This document shows, piece after piece, positions 20,406 through 31,290 of a stretch of 64,000 nucleotides of DNA. The notes beneath the pieces are model-generated. The model was given only the letters and a program-made list of their open reading frames with translations. It had not been told where the DNA came from and ran no database searches. Source of the stretch: Lasioglossum baleicum (lineage: Eukaryota; Arthropoda; Insecta; Hymenoptera; Halictidae); assembly GCF_051020765.1 (NCBI RefSeq), contig NC_134930.1:12214001-12278000 (forward strand). Reading direction: 5' to 3'. Position 1 is the first letter of the stretch. Each line of letters begins with the position of its first letter. The translations under genes were made by a program, and so were the position numbers.

Positions 20406-21394
20406 CTAGCGAACTCTTCTAACGCAAACAGGATATAAAGAAACTCGATAAAAAAGGTGAACAAATTCTTCCACCTGCAGCAAGTAGAAAGCCTATAAAA
20501 TCACGTGTTCCATATTGCCAGGGTAAATAATTATTTAAATAATCGTTAGAGATAGTACGGAACTGTAGGGGCTGTAAATACTATCGCTCGGGGGACCGAA
20601 ACACGACATTAAAAAACGTGCAACACTGTTGGTCTAATCTTTATCACGATAAAGAGCCACTAAACAACCTCGGCGGCCACTTATTTCCCTGTGAGCCTAA
20701 TGCTTTGTGTTTTAATTATGTGGCCGTTCTCGTTGTTCGACGAGGGCGGTAAGGGAACGAAACGTTACGTTAAAGAGCACCAATGATCCGACGGGTGGGT
20801 GGGCGGCCAGTGTCACGTTTTTCGTTCGTGCAGTCCCGCAATCAAGTTTCGCAAAATCTGATCACATTAGCCGGTTAGGGGTGGTGGGAGCCTCGTCCGA
20901 GGCGAATCAACGTCCAGCAAATTTTGTCCGAGACTGTATGTAGGTCGCGTAGGTGGGAGAGTCGCGTTGTATCGGTGCACGTGTAGGCGTGCCGGCCTAC
21001 GCTTAGAATTGCGCAGGTGGGCGTGACTTGGGGCGGCGCCAGGTGAATACACCCCTGACCTCGGTTCCGCAACTCCACGCGTGACTTCGAACATATATCG
21101 GCTCCCGATTCGCCGGTCCGAGACATGCGGTAAGAATCATCGATAGTCTTCCGTGCCCCTAAACAAGTCGCTTCCTCCATTCCTACGGGTCACTTGTCCC
21201 ATTCCCTCGTTTTCCACGTAATGCACTCTGCCCTTTCTCTTCCCTCTTCCCTCGGCCAGCCGAAGACGTTCGCCACGGCCTTTTAATCAATATATCAGCT
21301 ATACAGTAGCAACCAGCTCTTTTTACCACGTTTTTATTAGCTCGCTTTCTTGTTTGTTTGTCTGCTTGTTCGGTGACAAATTTTGCAATTGATT
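20406..21394. other. Gene-free stretch, CpG-rich from 20750
   Basis: Reverse frames of 75 and 101 codons overlap here in different frames, which points to composition. No domain recognised. Confidence 0.3.
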
Positions 21395-21459
21395 TTTCGA
21401 TTAACTTCACACAATCGTTACAGCTCTCCTCGCGTTTCCAATGTCGTAAATTATATTGT
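21395..21459. repeat. 65-bp direct repeat, left copy
   Basis: This 65-bp block, starting TTTCGATTAACTTCACACAA, is repeated in the same orientation at 22798-22862 with one mismatch. Together the two copies bracket the gag-like pseudogene. The match stops abruptly on both sides. Confidence 0.9.
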
Positions 21460-21650
21460 ATGTCTCGTTCTCAATGATAGTATTGTAGTCATGCTTGTCA
21501 TGCTTCACATCACACCGTTCAGCGAATATTGAATTTGAATTTGGCGCTCTTCCATCGTCTACTTGCCCCTATGCGTTTCTCTATTTTCATATTGTTTCGT
21601 TGTGCCGAAACATCGATAAGGTTTTTTTCGCATAGCGCTCGAAGAAAAAG

Positions 21651-22807
21651 TTGAATTATAACGAGGCCTTATCTAGAAAATGTCAGACTACAAGAAGAAC
21701 AAGCGAAACTAACGAAAAATTCGATCAACTGCAGAAACAGTTAGATAACCTAACAAAAGTGGTGGGTTCTCTAGCGAATTTACAAAAAGAGCAGAATTCG
21801 CCAAATCTACCTTCAAAAGATATAATCGGTAAGTAAAATCATTGTGGTTGTCTCGCTCGGTATTCACAGCTTTCCACACGAAAGTTGAGAGGTAATACCC
21901 ATACGGTTTTACCAGTCCATACGACTTTAAAAATCAAAAAGATTGCTACGCTCCATACGACCTTGAAAGGAACGTTATTGTGATTAAGCTTAACAAGAAC
22001 GATAATATCACAATTGCACAACAAGTGCTCCTTAATAATTCTTCTGCTCCTTAATTTTCACAGACGTAGAAAATAAGGAGAATAATTCGAATTTAGACAA
22101 AGTTGAAGAAGAGTTATTAAAATCCTCCGAGCTCTTGAGACATCGAAGAGTGGTGTTCTAAAGATACTGGGAATAGATTCCAATGATTCCAAATTCAAGG
22201 TAGTTAAATATCTTCTAGAACTAAAGAATACTTGATTGAAATGGAAAAATGAAGGTCTTCCAGAAAAGAATAAGAAACAGATTCTGGAACTTTATAATAG
22301 AAAAGGGGACTTCTACACCGAAGCCCCTAATTTGAATCTAGAAATAAATCCATTGCTTTCAGAAATTACAAAAAAGAGGGATCAACATTTTATAGAAACG
22401 CAGAATTGCGTGGGCACGGCCATAGCTGCCTTAGGTGCTGCAGTTTCTATGGTTAATAGAACCTCCAGAAGATGGTTTAGATGAAGATTAACTGATGTTT
22501 TTCATCAACAGTCGATGGCACAAGAAAATCTTTTATCACACCGCAGTTAAATGAAAGTGTCAAACCAATGGTGGACACGATGCTTTCAGACGAATCGCTT
22601 TATGGTGATAATCTCAAGGACAAAGTCAAAGATGTTAAAGAGATTGAAAAGGCTTGTGCAAATATCAAGGAAAAGCCTCCTAAAAAATATTTACCTAAGG
22701 TGCGAGAGCAGGGAAACTGGAAATACCCACCTGCGGGATTCCGGCAGGTGGGTCAACACCGGAGGCGTCGTCAAATAAGATTCAAGACACGGCCATATTT
22801 CGATTAA
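21651..22807 (+). pseudogene. Gag-like retroelement pseudogene with a retained intron
   Basis: The first open part (21651-21828) encodes a coiled-coil-like segment (EKFDQLQKQLDNLTKVVGSL). A good donor GTAAGTA at 21829 and an acceptor TTAATTTTCACAG ending at 22063 define an intron of about 235 nt. The next part stays in frame (ENKENNSNLDKVEEELLKSS) and then needs frame changes near 22150, 22455 and 22515, with stops near 22223 and 22490. Recognisable blocks follow: WKNEGLPEKNKKQILELYNR, KKRDQHFIETQ, ALGAAVSMV, RKSFITPQLN and YGDNLKDKVKDVKEIEKA. From general knowledge, this order (short leucine/tryptophan block, KRDxxxxxxQ, ALGxAxS, ARK-like, EKxKxxxxxEK) resembles the gag protein of DIRS-like tyrosine-recombinase retrotransposons. 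I found no reverse transcriptase or recombinase. A retained intron is odd for a retrocopy, so a DNA-level duplication or a domesticated-then-lost host gene is possible. Confidence 0.6.
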
Positions 22808-22862
22808 CTTCACACAATCGTTACAGCTCTCCTCGCGTTTCCAATGTCGTAAATTATACTGT
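22798..22862. repeat. 65-bp direct repeat, right copy
   Basis: Same sequence and orientation as 21395-21459 with a single T/C difference. The pseudogene's last open frame runs into it. It is too long for a target-site duplication. It could be a split direct repeat of the kind flanking PAT/DIRS-type elements, or the scar of a segmental duplication. Confidence 0.9.
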
Positions 22863-22930
22863 CTAATATTGAGATTTCCGATATAAAACAGTTTTCAAAA
22901 TGTCACTTGATATCATTGTTTCGTTGTAAC

Positions 22931-23425
22931 ATTCTAAAGTTATACGAAATGCCCGATTTTTGACAGTAACGACAAACAAACGCAACTGTTCTGCAAATAA
23001 ACTCGTAGATCAAAGCAACCACCATTATAATCAATATATTCTGGCAATGAATAAATGCAAGATTCTGGAGTATATTGTTGTGGAAAAACTGTTTCTACAT
23101 TTTGTAATTTTTCTTACCATCAACGAATAGTATGTTAATTAATGATGGTATAAAAAATCATGTAATACTATCAGGAATAAGTTGTTTCTCCAAGACCAAA
23201 GAATGTACGGCATTGATTAACGTTGAGATAAAAATTGAACAGCCAAATTAAAATTGAAGATTTTACATTAAAAAAAAGAAATTGAAGATTGGACCTTAAG
23301 AATCAGCTTCGTACCTCAAAATGATCTATGTATAATAAACTTGTAGACTCTCATAGCATTTCATTGCCGAAATATTTTATAACAATTGCATTATAAAATC
23401 GGACATTTCATATGCAACATCCTAA
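22931..23425. mobile_element. Mariner-like element relic, GAAATGTCCGATTTT family, copy 1
   Basis: The right end reads AAATCGGACATTTCATATGC then AACATCCTAA, with TA following. The left end is a decayed complement (ATACGAAATGCCCGATTTTT). The block TAAGAATCAGCTTCGTACCT to CATTATAAAATCGGACATTT matches the copy at 40973-41313. The interior (TTTCTACATTTTGTAA, GTAATTTTTCTTACC) holds no intact transposase. The left boundary is approximate. Confidence 0.7.
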
Positions 23426-23581
23426 TAATATGAACAGAAACATCGTTACGGTAGAATAGGTCGAGAATACTCGTTTTTATGCAGAAGCTGTTGGTATTTG
23501 CAATGCTTTTAGACAAACTTGAACATTATTGTGGGAAAATGCTCCCTCAACTGGTAACAGTTCACTTTACAATATAATAAC

Positions 23582-23778
23582 TAGACAGCGGATCTTTATG
23601 CAAAATGAATATTTTCTGTCTGAATTGCAACAAACTGGAGTGAAATGGAAATTTATTTTCCTTCTTAATATGTCTAATAGGTTGAAAATAAGATTTTTTT
23701 TAAAATTCTTCTAATGTCTTTACTGTTTTAAATCGCACCTACTGATTTTTGTTATAAATGCATTAAATCCGCTCTCTA
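23582..23778. mobile_element. TAGACTGCGGAT-family MITE, full copy, inverted
   Basis: TAGACAGCGGATCTTTATGC at the left and ATGCATTAAATCCGCTCTCT at the right. This is a complete 197-bp copy in the opposite orientation to the 45.9-kb copy. It contains GAATTGCAACAAACTGGAGT and the AATTCTTCTAATG..TTTACTGTTTTAAAT block typical of the family. Confidence 0.85.
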
Positions 23779-24298
23779 ATAATAACACTCTTTCTCGTTC
23801 CTCGTATTAGTTCCTCCGTAAAAAATTGTTAAATTATACAAGATCGACGAGTATCGTACCAAAGAGTACAATACCTAGAATCGGAAATTTCTTGTTTGTA
23901 ACATTTGCGGAAAGTGGCGAGCTGACTGCGAGGGTGTTCTTAGTTCGCCGATAGAGATTCACTTCACCACCGAGTTTGAAACGCTTTCGAACTTCTTCGA
24001 CAACTTCACGGATGAAATCCCCGGATTTACAGGGAACTATTCTGTTTCCTTCATAGTACACAGATTATTTTAGAAACCTCCTCTGTTATTTCAATAGTCA
24101 TAGCTGCGAAAATTTTCACGAATATGATGTCAAAATCCATTGACAAGATTCACAGTTTAAATCTCTGAAGCTTTCCCGTGATAAATCACACCGATGATAT
24201 TTGCTATCAACGATTTAAGAACCAATGGTAAAACCAGTTTCGTGGAACTAACGTTGAAATTCAAGAATACAAGTTAGCAATAACTTATTACTAATAAG
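23779..24298. other. Gene-free stretch
   Basis: A 75-codon reverse frame at 23834-24061 (charged N-terminal half, hydrophobic C-terminus) has no family that I recognise. Nothing else stands out. Confidence 0.3.
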
Positions 24299-24475
24299 TA
24301 GACTGAGGATTTGTACGCGAAATAAAAATTATCCGTGCCAATTGTAAGAAACACGAGCCAACTAAAATTGTCATTATTTCTTTAATAATTTGGACGATAT
24401 AAATTCTTTTAATCCTTTTCTTATTTCAAATTGCATCTGCTCACTCTTATAATAAACGCATACAATCCGCAGTCT
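24299..24475. mobile_element. TAGACTGCGGAT-family MITE, inverted
   Basis: TAGACTGAGGATTTGTACGC to ACAATCCGCAGTCTGG. The interior shows CCAATTGTAAGAA, CTTATTTCAAATTGCAT and CATACAATCC, in inverted family order. Confidence 0.8.
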
Positions 24476-24519
24476 GGCAATAACATGTGTGAATAGATAT
24501 GCTAAGGAACTTTTACTAC

Positions 24520-24900
24520 ACAGGGTGTACTAAAATACATGAGAATCTTGCTTTACAGCCGAGTTTCTGTTCTCCAATAATTCTTTTGATAAACTTCTTC
24601 ATCGAATCGTTTATAAACGACGTTTGATACACCATGTACGATTTCGCTAACTCTATTGCGTGTGTGCACTTCCTGAATCAGCAATTCCTATGTATCGAAA
24701 GTGTTTGTACAGTTTTAAGATAGTTTACTACCGATAATAAGTCTGTCATTTCTATATTTCGCTTGTAAACAGTTCAACGAAGAGCTCTGTTTATAAAAGA
24801 AAGAAATCATTGAAAGACAAACCCGACTACAACTTCAGCTCTTTATTAGTACACTGAATCCGCCAGTGGAGTAATGCCCGTACGATCTGGTACACCCTGT
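24520..24900. mobile_element. TIR element with ACAGGGTGTAC ends
   Basis: ACAGGGTGTAC at 24520-24530 and GTACACCCTGT at 24890-24900 are perfect 11-bp inverted repeats around 381 bp. No coding capacity. The terminus resembles, but differs from, the ACAGGGTGTCC fold-back family. No target duplication identified. Confidence 0.5.
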
Positions 24901-26173
24901 TATACATCAACTTTAACAGACGACACTCAATTAACCGAACAATTTAAACATAATTCATTTCATCTCCAAATTCCAGCGCTCGCGAAAGATCATCTACCAA
25001 CGTTTAAAGAACAATTGATCAAATTCGTCGTTAACGTCGCCTCATTCTCAGTATCAGAGTCGCATTTCCGAGTAATAAAATCAACGAGCACCGAAAGTCT
25101 TCACACGATATGTATCGTCCCTGTATTTTGTCCGAACGCATTCTCACGATCTCCTCGTCCGATCCACGAATGACCAAACAGTTACTCGTTGCGTTAAGCT
25201 ATCTCCACACCGAAGCAACATCTCCATGTTCATTCTTCTTCTTTCAAACCCCGTTTACATTAAACGACTTTACAGAGTCGCCAAATCAAGACTTTATCTC
25301 CCTTTCTTTGTTGAACCTTCAGTGTGGAAGTAGCTTTAGAGCCTGTTCTCGTTGGAAAAATTGTCTTTGTTGAAAGACAAGCGGAGAAAATCTCCGGAAA
25401 CGGTGCCCATTCGATCGATATCATCCTCCAGGTGACTTAATTCCTCGAGTTCGATCTGCGACACTCGTGGCGGGCAAGTCTCGCCTGTTCAAACCGGTCC
25501 TTCCGCGAGGATCGATCTCGTTTGATCCGCGGGGATTCTTGCAAACATACCGGAGGTAAGTTCCGACCAAACATCCGACCGACTTTCCACGGTCGTTCTC
25601 CAGCACACGTGTATTATTTCGACCGAAAGCGTAAAAGCGCAATCACCTATCGCGACATCGAATTGACCTAGTGTGCCCGTCGCTGAATGATCTTCACCGT
25701 CGCCTATCGCCTCTGCTCGCGTGCTCTACAGTGTTTGCCGTCTGTTTATCGCCGAAAAGGAGAGCAGCGTGCGACACTACGGTATAATACGCGTTAGTAA
25801 GCGTTATCGTGAAGGCGAAGCCCATCGATCGAGGAGAATCGACACTGATTCAGGTTTGTTCTCGCTTGGCGAATATTTCGCCTAGGTGCGCCGAAAGTAT
25901 CGTTTGTTCCCGCGCGATGATAGTCCCATGCGAAGCGGCGCGTGTGAGATGCAATGAACACGATGCAATGATACTCGCGCAGTATAAAAAGCTCGGAATT
26001 TTTCCCGTGAAAGTGAGTTATGCAATCTTCCATCTTTCTTTTTATTCTTTTTATTCTTTTTGGTCGAAACGCGTGTTCCAAGGGTCGACGTTAGTCACGG
26101 TGGGAGGTTGATCGGCTGGATCCCTCCTCTTCGCAAAGAGCAACCCTCCCTTCTGAGCACCAAGCGTCGCACA
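24901..26173. other. Gene-free stretch, CpG-rich at 25380-25990
   Basis: Frames at 24874-25173 and 25809-26111 have no recognisable domains. The CpG-rich part could be a promoter or untranslated first exon, since CACTGATTCAG followed by GTTTGT near 25850 looks like a weak splice donor. This is inference only. Confidence 0.3.
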
Positions 26174-26796
26174 GTGGGGTATATGCCCAATCTCAGCGGC
26201 CACAGCCAGTTCAAAAATTCGCTCAATATTGAAACTGCTGTAACTTTGCTAAAATTTATCCAAATTTGATGAAAAAAAACAACCATTTTAAAGCTTAAGA
26301 TTTCTACTTTTTGTACTGTGTCCCATTTTCTGCGTGGGTGGAGCCATAGAGGAGATTTCAAGGTCACCTTGATTTTTTTAAACAGAATCTCCTTTTTTTA
26401 CACCATAGATCGATAGAGTATCAAATTCTGAGTATAAAAGTGTTGACCTTCGTATGTCCTAAACGTAATAGTTAACGAGATATTATCAAAAGAAGAAAGA
26501 AAATTATTTCGATAATATCTCGTGAACTATTAGATTTAAGACATGTGGAGCTCAATACACTTTTTGACTCAGAATTCAATAGTCTATCGATTCATGATAC
26601 AGAAAGCAGGTCTTTCGATTTTAAAAAATCGAGGTCACCTTGAAATCTCCTCTATGCCTCCACCCACGCAGAAAATGTTTATAACACAACATGTCCCCCT
26701 CTGTTCCGGGAAAATTTCGTTGATAACATTTTTTCATATTATTACAAATAACGACAATATTCAAAGTGGACATAGTTATTGCTCCACCCTGTATAT
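26174..26796. mobile_element. Large fold-back element with CACCCTGTATA end
   Basis: The left arm (about 26324-26488) and right arm (about 26500-26677) are imperfect inverted copies. CCCATTTTCTGCGTGGGTGG pairs with CCACCCACGCAGAAAATG, GGAGATTTCAAGGTCACCTT is mirrored, and AACGAGATATTATC pairs across an 11-bp loop. The right outer end CTCCACCCTGTATA resembles the ACAGGGTGG termini common in insect repeats. The left outer end is not matched, so the start is approximate. Confidence 0.75.
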
Positions 26797-27607
26797 TATT
26801 TAAATTTCATGTGTATACTGTTTTCGTATTTTAGTATATATTGTGTGTTTATTATTATTATTTAATATTTACTTAAGTAAATACGAAAATATAGCGAATG
26901 CGAACATGCAGGATGTGAGAAATGCTGCGATTTTCGCGCGCGCCCGATGGCCATTTTTTCGTAAATCAACTATAAAACACGAAAGCAGAAACAATTTTTC
27001 TTGCATCTTAATCAGAAGACTTCAAAGAATACAATGGCACAGAAATGAGCATGACGCACAAGGAAGTATAACGAAATCATTACCAAAGTCTTAGAATCAT
27101 CAAGAAAGTGACTCATCGTTGGTTATCTTTAAGTATTGATAATTAAAAACATGTATATGGTACAAAAGTGAATTTCTCTTAACAGTATACCCTATACTTA
27201 GCTAAAGAAAACTTCTACCAAACAAAAATCTGTTAGTGTATGTAAATAAGGTAACAATCACTAACAGGTGAATTCGTTGAGAAATGAAAGCGGCAAATGT
27301 CTTCCGACAAATGTCAGTGCTTAATGGATACATGAATGGGAAAATGAATGATGGGAGATTGTTCCTCAGACATTCAACTAACTCAAGCCACAAAAATTTT
27401 ACAATTTATCTAAAATTTTTAAAATTCAGTTATATGACCGCTGAAATCGGGCAAATAGCCCACTGTGCGTCGCGTCGTTTATCGTCGTTCGAATTCTCGA
27501 CGTGGGAATCGAAACCGGATCGACTGTAACCAAGGGGATTTCCGTGGGACCATCGTCAAAAACTATCGCACTTGTGCGAAAATCGCGCCGGTCGCGGCGG
27601 CGACAAG
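26797..27607. other. Gene-free stretch
   Basis: AT-rich up to about 27440, then CpG-rich. The several short frames have no recognisable domain. Confidence 0.3.
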
Positions 27608-27745
27608 ATGGCGGCTCGTCCGCCCGGAGACGCAACAATCTGCGACGAGGAACGATGGGTCGTACGTATAAAACCAAGTGAAAGCTCTCGCTATCGATCT
27701 TCGAGGCAAATACTTGGTTCGGTATGCATAAGGGATGTTTACTAG
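27608..27745 (+). CDS. Possible first coding exon in CpG-rich DNA
   Basis: An ATG in good context (GACAAGATGG) opens 45 codons beginning MAARPPGDATICDEERWVV. The upstream 100 bp are CpG-rich (GTCGCGGCGGCGACA). No convincing splice donor ends it. It could be a first exon, an upstream ORF or chance. The product is not recognised. Confidence 0.2.
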   Translation: MAARPPGDATICDEERWVVRIKPSESSRYRSSRQILGSVCIRDVY

Positions 27746-28379
27746 AACCAGCATCCACTGGATTTTCTGGCAAACACTTCAAACACGTAGCATCGTACCG
27801 ATATCTCCTGCTTAGCAATATTGTATTGCTGTATTGACCTCTCACTCACACTTAGTACTGGTTGTTTATGCATTAGAATTATGCATAAGTTGCAAAAATT
27901 ATGCATAAGAAATCTAGTATTATCTTAACGCTTGAAGCATTTACTTAGTTTTATGCATACGACCCAATATGACTGTCGTAGCGCGACTTTCAAACCGGAA
28001 TCGCGCGCGTTTGTATACCTATTATGTGTAGCCGTGTGTTCGTGTATGTCTGTGTGTACTCGTGTCCGCTAACGTCGGCCCTGCATGTGCGGCGTGACTT
28101 CGAAAATCGTACAAAAACACGGATCACAGTAAAATAATAGAGCATTCGTGCCCAATGTACAAACAATAATGTATTATAGTATCTACCTAAAAATGTTCGT
28201 CAACATGTCTTTCATTGCGCTAGGTTGTCTCTCGTTTTTTTCATCGTTTCTCTCTCTTGTTTCACAATTCTCTGATCCTAAAACGTTATATCATAATGTC
28301 AATAATTATGATTATGTGTCCCCGTAGTTTAATGCCTATGCATTCTCATTTACGTGTGTTCTATGTGAATACATTATAT

Positions 28380-28940
28380 GTATATTATATATATTTATAC
28401 GTATATGCACTAGCGTCATATATATAATATAATATAATGAAGTTTATTTATATTTATTTATTAATTTTTTTTGTTATCCACTTAGCTTAGATATACTCAT
28501 ACCTATAGGTAATTTTTTTTAGTTGCGTTAGTTTTCTTCCTATTCACAATGTTCGTCTATGTCGAGATACGCCGATGTATACAATAATTCTATGTTAATG
28601 TATCACTAGCATAGTCAATGTATGTATATAATATATATAATATATATATCATAGAATAATATCTCTATGTGTGTTGTATGTATTTACAGAGCCTCGCCTT
28701 TCTCCTCGTTTTCTTTTTTTATTGTTTGTATAGTACACTCGTGTTCTCTCTTTCATTCTCTTTCTCTCTGTATAATATATATATATATACATATACATAG
28801 TTATATATATAATATGTATATATATATATATTTATATTGCATTATGTACTAAACTATTAAAATACTAGTATAAATATCTCTTGACATATAATATATATAA
28901 TATATATATATACTTTTCCATATATATATATTTTTTTTTT
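28380..28940. repeat. TA-rich microsatellite tract
   Basis: Repeated (TA)n and ATATAT stretches occur at about 28380-28440, 28620-28650, 28770-28840 and 28885-28935, with a T10 run and TTATTTATTTA motifs between them. The tract lies in a longer TC/TG-rich, stop-dense region (27.9-29.5 kb) that resembles an insect 3' UTR or intron. Confidence 0.85.
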
Positions 28941-28984
28941 ATTCATTTATTTAAAGTGTAGCGTGATTAGCGGAGCCGAAGAAA

Positions 28985-29227
28985 TGGTGTCAAGTTTTCC
29001 CGGTTATTATTCTCTCACTCTCTCTTTCTCTCGCTCTCGCTCTCTCTCTCTCTTTTCTTTCACCAAAACGATATAATTGTATAATATATGTAGCACGATG
29101 TCATTCCAACGTCTCCGCGAGGTTTTCATATTCTCCATCATCCCCTATACTCCGGTTCATACATTCGTCGCCTCACCAAAGTCTTTCGTTCTCTTTCCAT
29201 ACGCTTCTTTTCTATACCCTTTTTCTC

Positions 29228-29261
<34 letters not shown>

Positions 29262-29345
29262 GTACACACACTCTCTCACTCTCTCTTCCTCACTCTTTCT
29301 CTCACGCACACATTCTCTCTCTCTCTCTCTCTCTCGCTCTGTTGC
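28985..29345. repeat. TC and CA microsatellites
   Basis: (TC)n at about 29010-29055, (TC)n then (CA)n at 29224-29275, and (TC)n at about 29310-29340. The 115-codon frame crossing this is translated simple repeat. Confidence 0.9.
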
Positions 29346-30108
29346 TTTCTTTCTTTTTCGCTCTTTGTTTATACAATTATTGCTATTGGATTCATTGCAT
29401 AGTAGGTTCTCCCGTGTGAACTGATATTACTTACTCGTTTTTTTTTTTTAAATATTTTTCCTCTCCCACTCTTCCGTTCTCTACCCGAACGGCTCTCACG
29501 TTTCTAACTGAATTAACCGCCTACGCTTCCTATATCTACGATCCGCCGATCGTGACCGAACGCGATTTTTCTTTTTTTCTTTTTTTTTTATTATAGAAGA
29601 GAAGATGTCGAGCGAACTTTCCGACGATCCTTGTCCGGCTTCGAGTTCGTTTTCATTTACAATCGCGCCACTCGTTTGACCCTCCCCCGGGAACGAAGGG
29701 AGCGTCGCCTGCTTCGACCACCGCCGAAAGAGACTCGCTGGAAAATAATTCCTTTGGTAATCGCTATTTATAACAAATATATATATGTATATATTGTGTA
29801 TTATGCACCGTGACAGATTCTGTGCCTACCCCTCAGCACCGAGCAGACGAGACTCCCTCCCCTCCGAACAGAAGAACGTATACAATTGTCGGGTTTCTCG
29901 GAAAATTGTGACGTTTTCTGTACTCTGTAGTTCACATGTGTATATGTGTGGCTATCATTCCTCTGGTTACGAAAAAGTGTTGGCTGAAAAATGACAGAAT
30001 TTTCCGACAAACGTATAATGGGATCGTCATCGTATCAACAGAAATATTCGTGGTCCCAGTAAACGAAGATTATACAGAGCTCAGAGTGAAGGACCGAACA
30101 TCAACGTA
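29346..30108. other. Gene-free stretch
   Basis: Poly-T runs near 29430 and 29580, a CpG-containing patch at 29600-29730, and otherwise nothing recognisable. Confidence 0.3.
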
Positions 30109-30110
30109 TA

Positions 30111-30329
30111 TTAGGTTGTCCCAAAAGTTCGTTTCGTTCTCGATTAACGCGCTCACAGTGCAGATTCAGAGTAGTTTTTAAGAAAACCAATTGCATGGTT
30201 AAGAAAGGGGAAGCTTAAGGAATAATAAAACATTTACGGAACAGAAGATTGTGTTGTCAGTGTGTGTGCTGATGTTTTCTAACAATACGGAATGTGCACG
30301 TAGTGAAGGAAACATATAGGACAACCTAA
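30111..30329. mobile_element. Mariner MITE, TTAGGTTGTCCCAAAAGTTC end
   Basis: TTAGGTTGTCCCAAAAGTTC at the left; the right end complement starts TTAGGTTGTCCTATATG. TA flanks it at 30109-30110 and 30330-30331. It is 219 bp without transposase. The TTAGGTTGTCCCAAAAG terminus is a standard insect mariner end. Confidence 0.85.
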
Positions 30330-31025
30330 TATAACAACATTTTCGCAGAAGAGATCGGCGCATTAAGATAAAATCAACGAGATACACGGCAGAGGGTTAA
30401 ACAAGTGTGGAGAAGATCTGCTCGCGCAGACGAACGATCGCGATTGTTGAGCACCAAGTATTAACAATTAACTACGCTGTTCCTGAAATCCTCTAAATAA
30501 AATTTCTCAATAAAATACGTCATCTAATAAATCACATTTCGTTCAGCCGGTATCATTCCTCTCTGCTGCCGTCCGAAAATAAATATTGTACAGCATCCGA
30601 TGGAGCATTCTGGAGCTTAGGATCGTTCACGATGCGTGCTTTTATCTTTTATGTTTTCGACAGAGGCTATATGCGACCGCATAAAAATTACAAGGCTCCC
30701 GCGCGCGGTTCGCGGGGTCAAGTTTTCAACCATATTGTCCGTATTACTTCGTCGGCCGTTATTGCCGAGCCGGAACGCGCACTTTGCAATATTAATTGTC
30801 GTGATTCGCGATATTACGGTCGTGCGATCGCCGCGAATAATTCATTCGTATTCGGGAACGGTGTTGACAGAGCTCGGCGGGCCCGACAGCTTCGACCCGT
30901 TCCAATTTGTGCATTATACTTCGCACCCGAAACGATCCGTTCGTAGCCAAGCGAAAAACCAAACACAACGGTAGCAGCGTTCAAACGTTTCCAAAGTAAC
31001 TCCTTCCTAACCGCTACTAATTACC
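30330..31025. other. Gene-free stretch, CpG-rich at 30690-30960
   Basis: Two overlapping frames of more than 100 codons in the same DNA (30632-30946 and 30636-30974) reflect composition. No domain recognised. Confidence 0.3.
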
Positions 31026-31290
31026 AGCACCGTGCGGGCACCCGAAAATTTTGGGTACCCGTACTCAACATCGGGTCGGATCCACTCGGAAACTGAAAAC
31101 TTATAATATTCGGGTACCGGAATGTCATATTTTCGGGTTCCGACCCGACGCGAACCATCAAAAGCCGAACGAGTCTCAATTCCGAGTTCCAATCTGATTT
31201 CACGTTTAATCTTTTTTAACGAACGTTAGAAACTTCCAAGAGCCCGACCCGACTATAATTTCGGAAGTACCCGACATTTCGAGTACTCGA
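31026..31290. repeat. Dispersed GGTACCC/GACCCG-rich repeat, copy 3
   Basis: GGCACCCGAAAATTTTGGGT, TTATAATATTCGGGTAC and CATCAAAAGCCGAACGAG parallel the 1-285 copy in order. It ends with GAGTACTCGAAC. Frames inside are not proteins. Confidence 0.6.

Noticed and set aside
29077..29424. 115-codon forward frame
   Set aside because: It consists mostly of translated (TC)n and (CA)n microsatellite.
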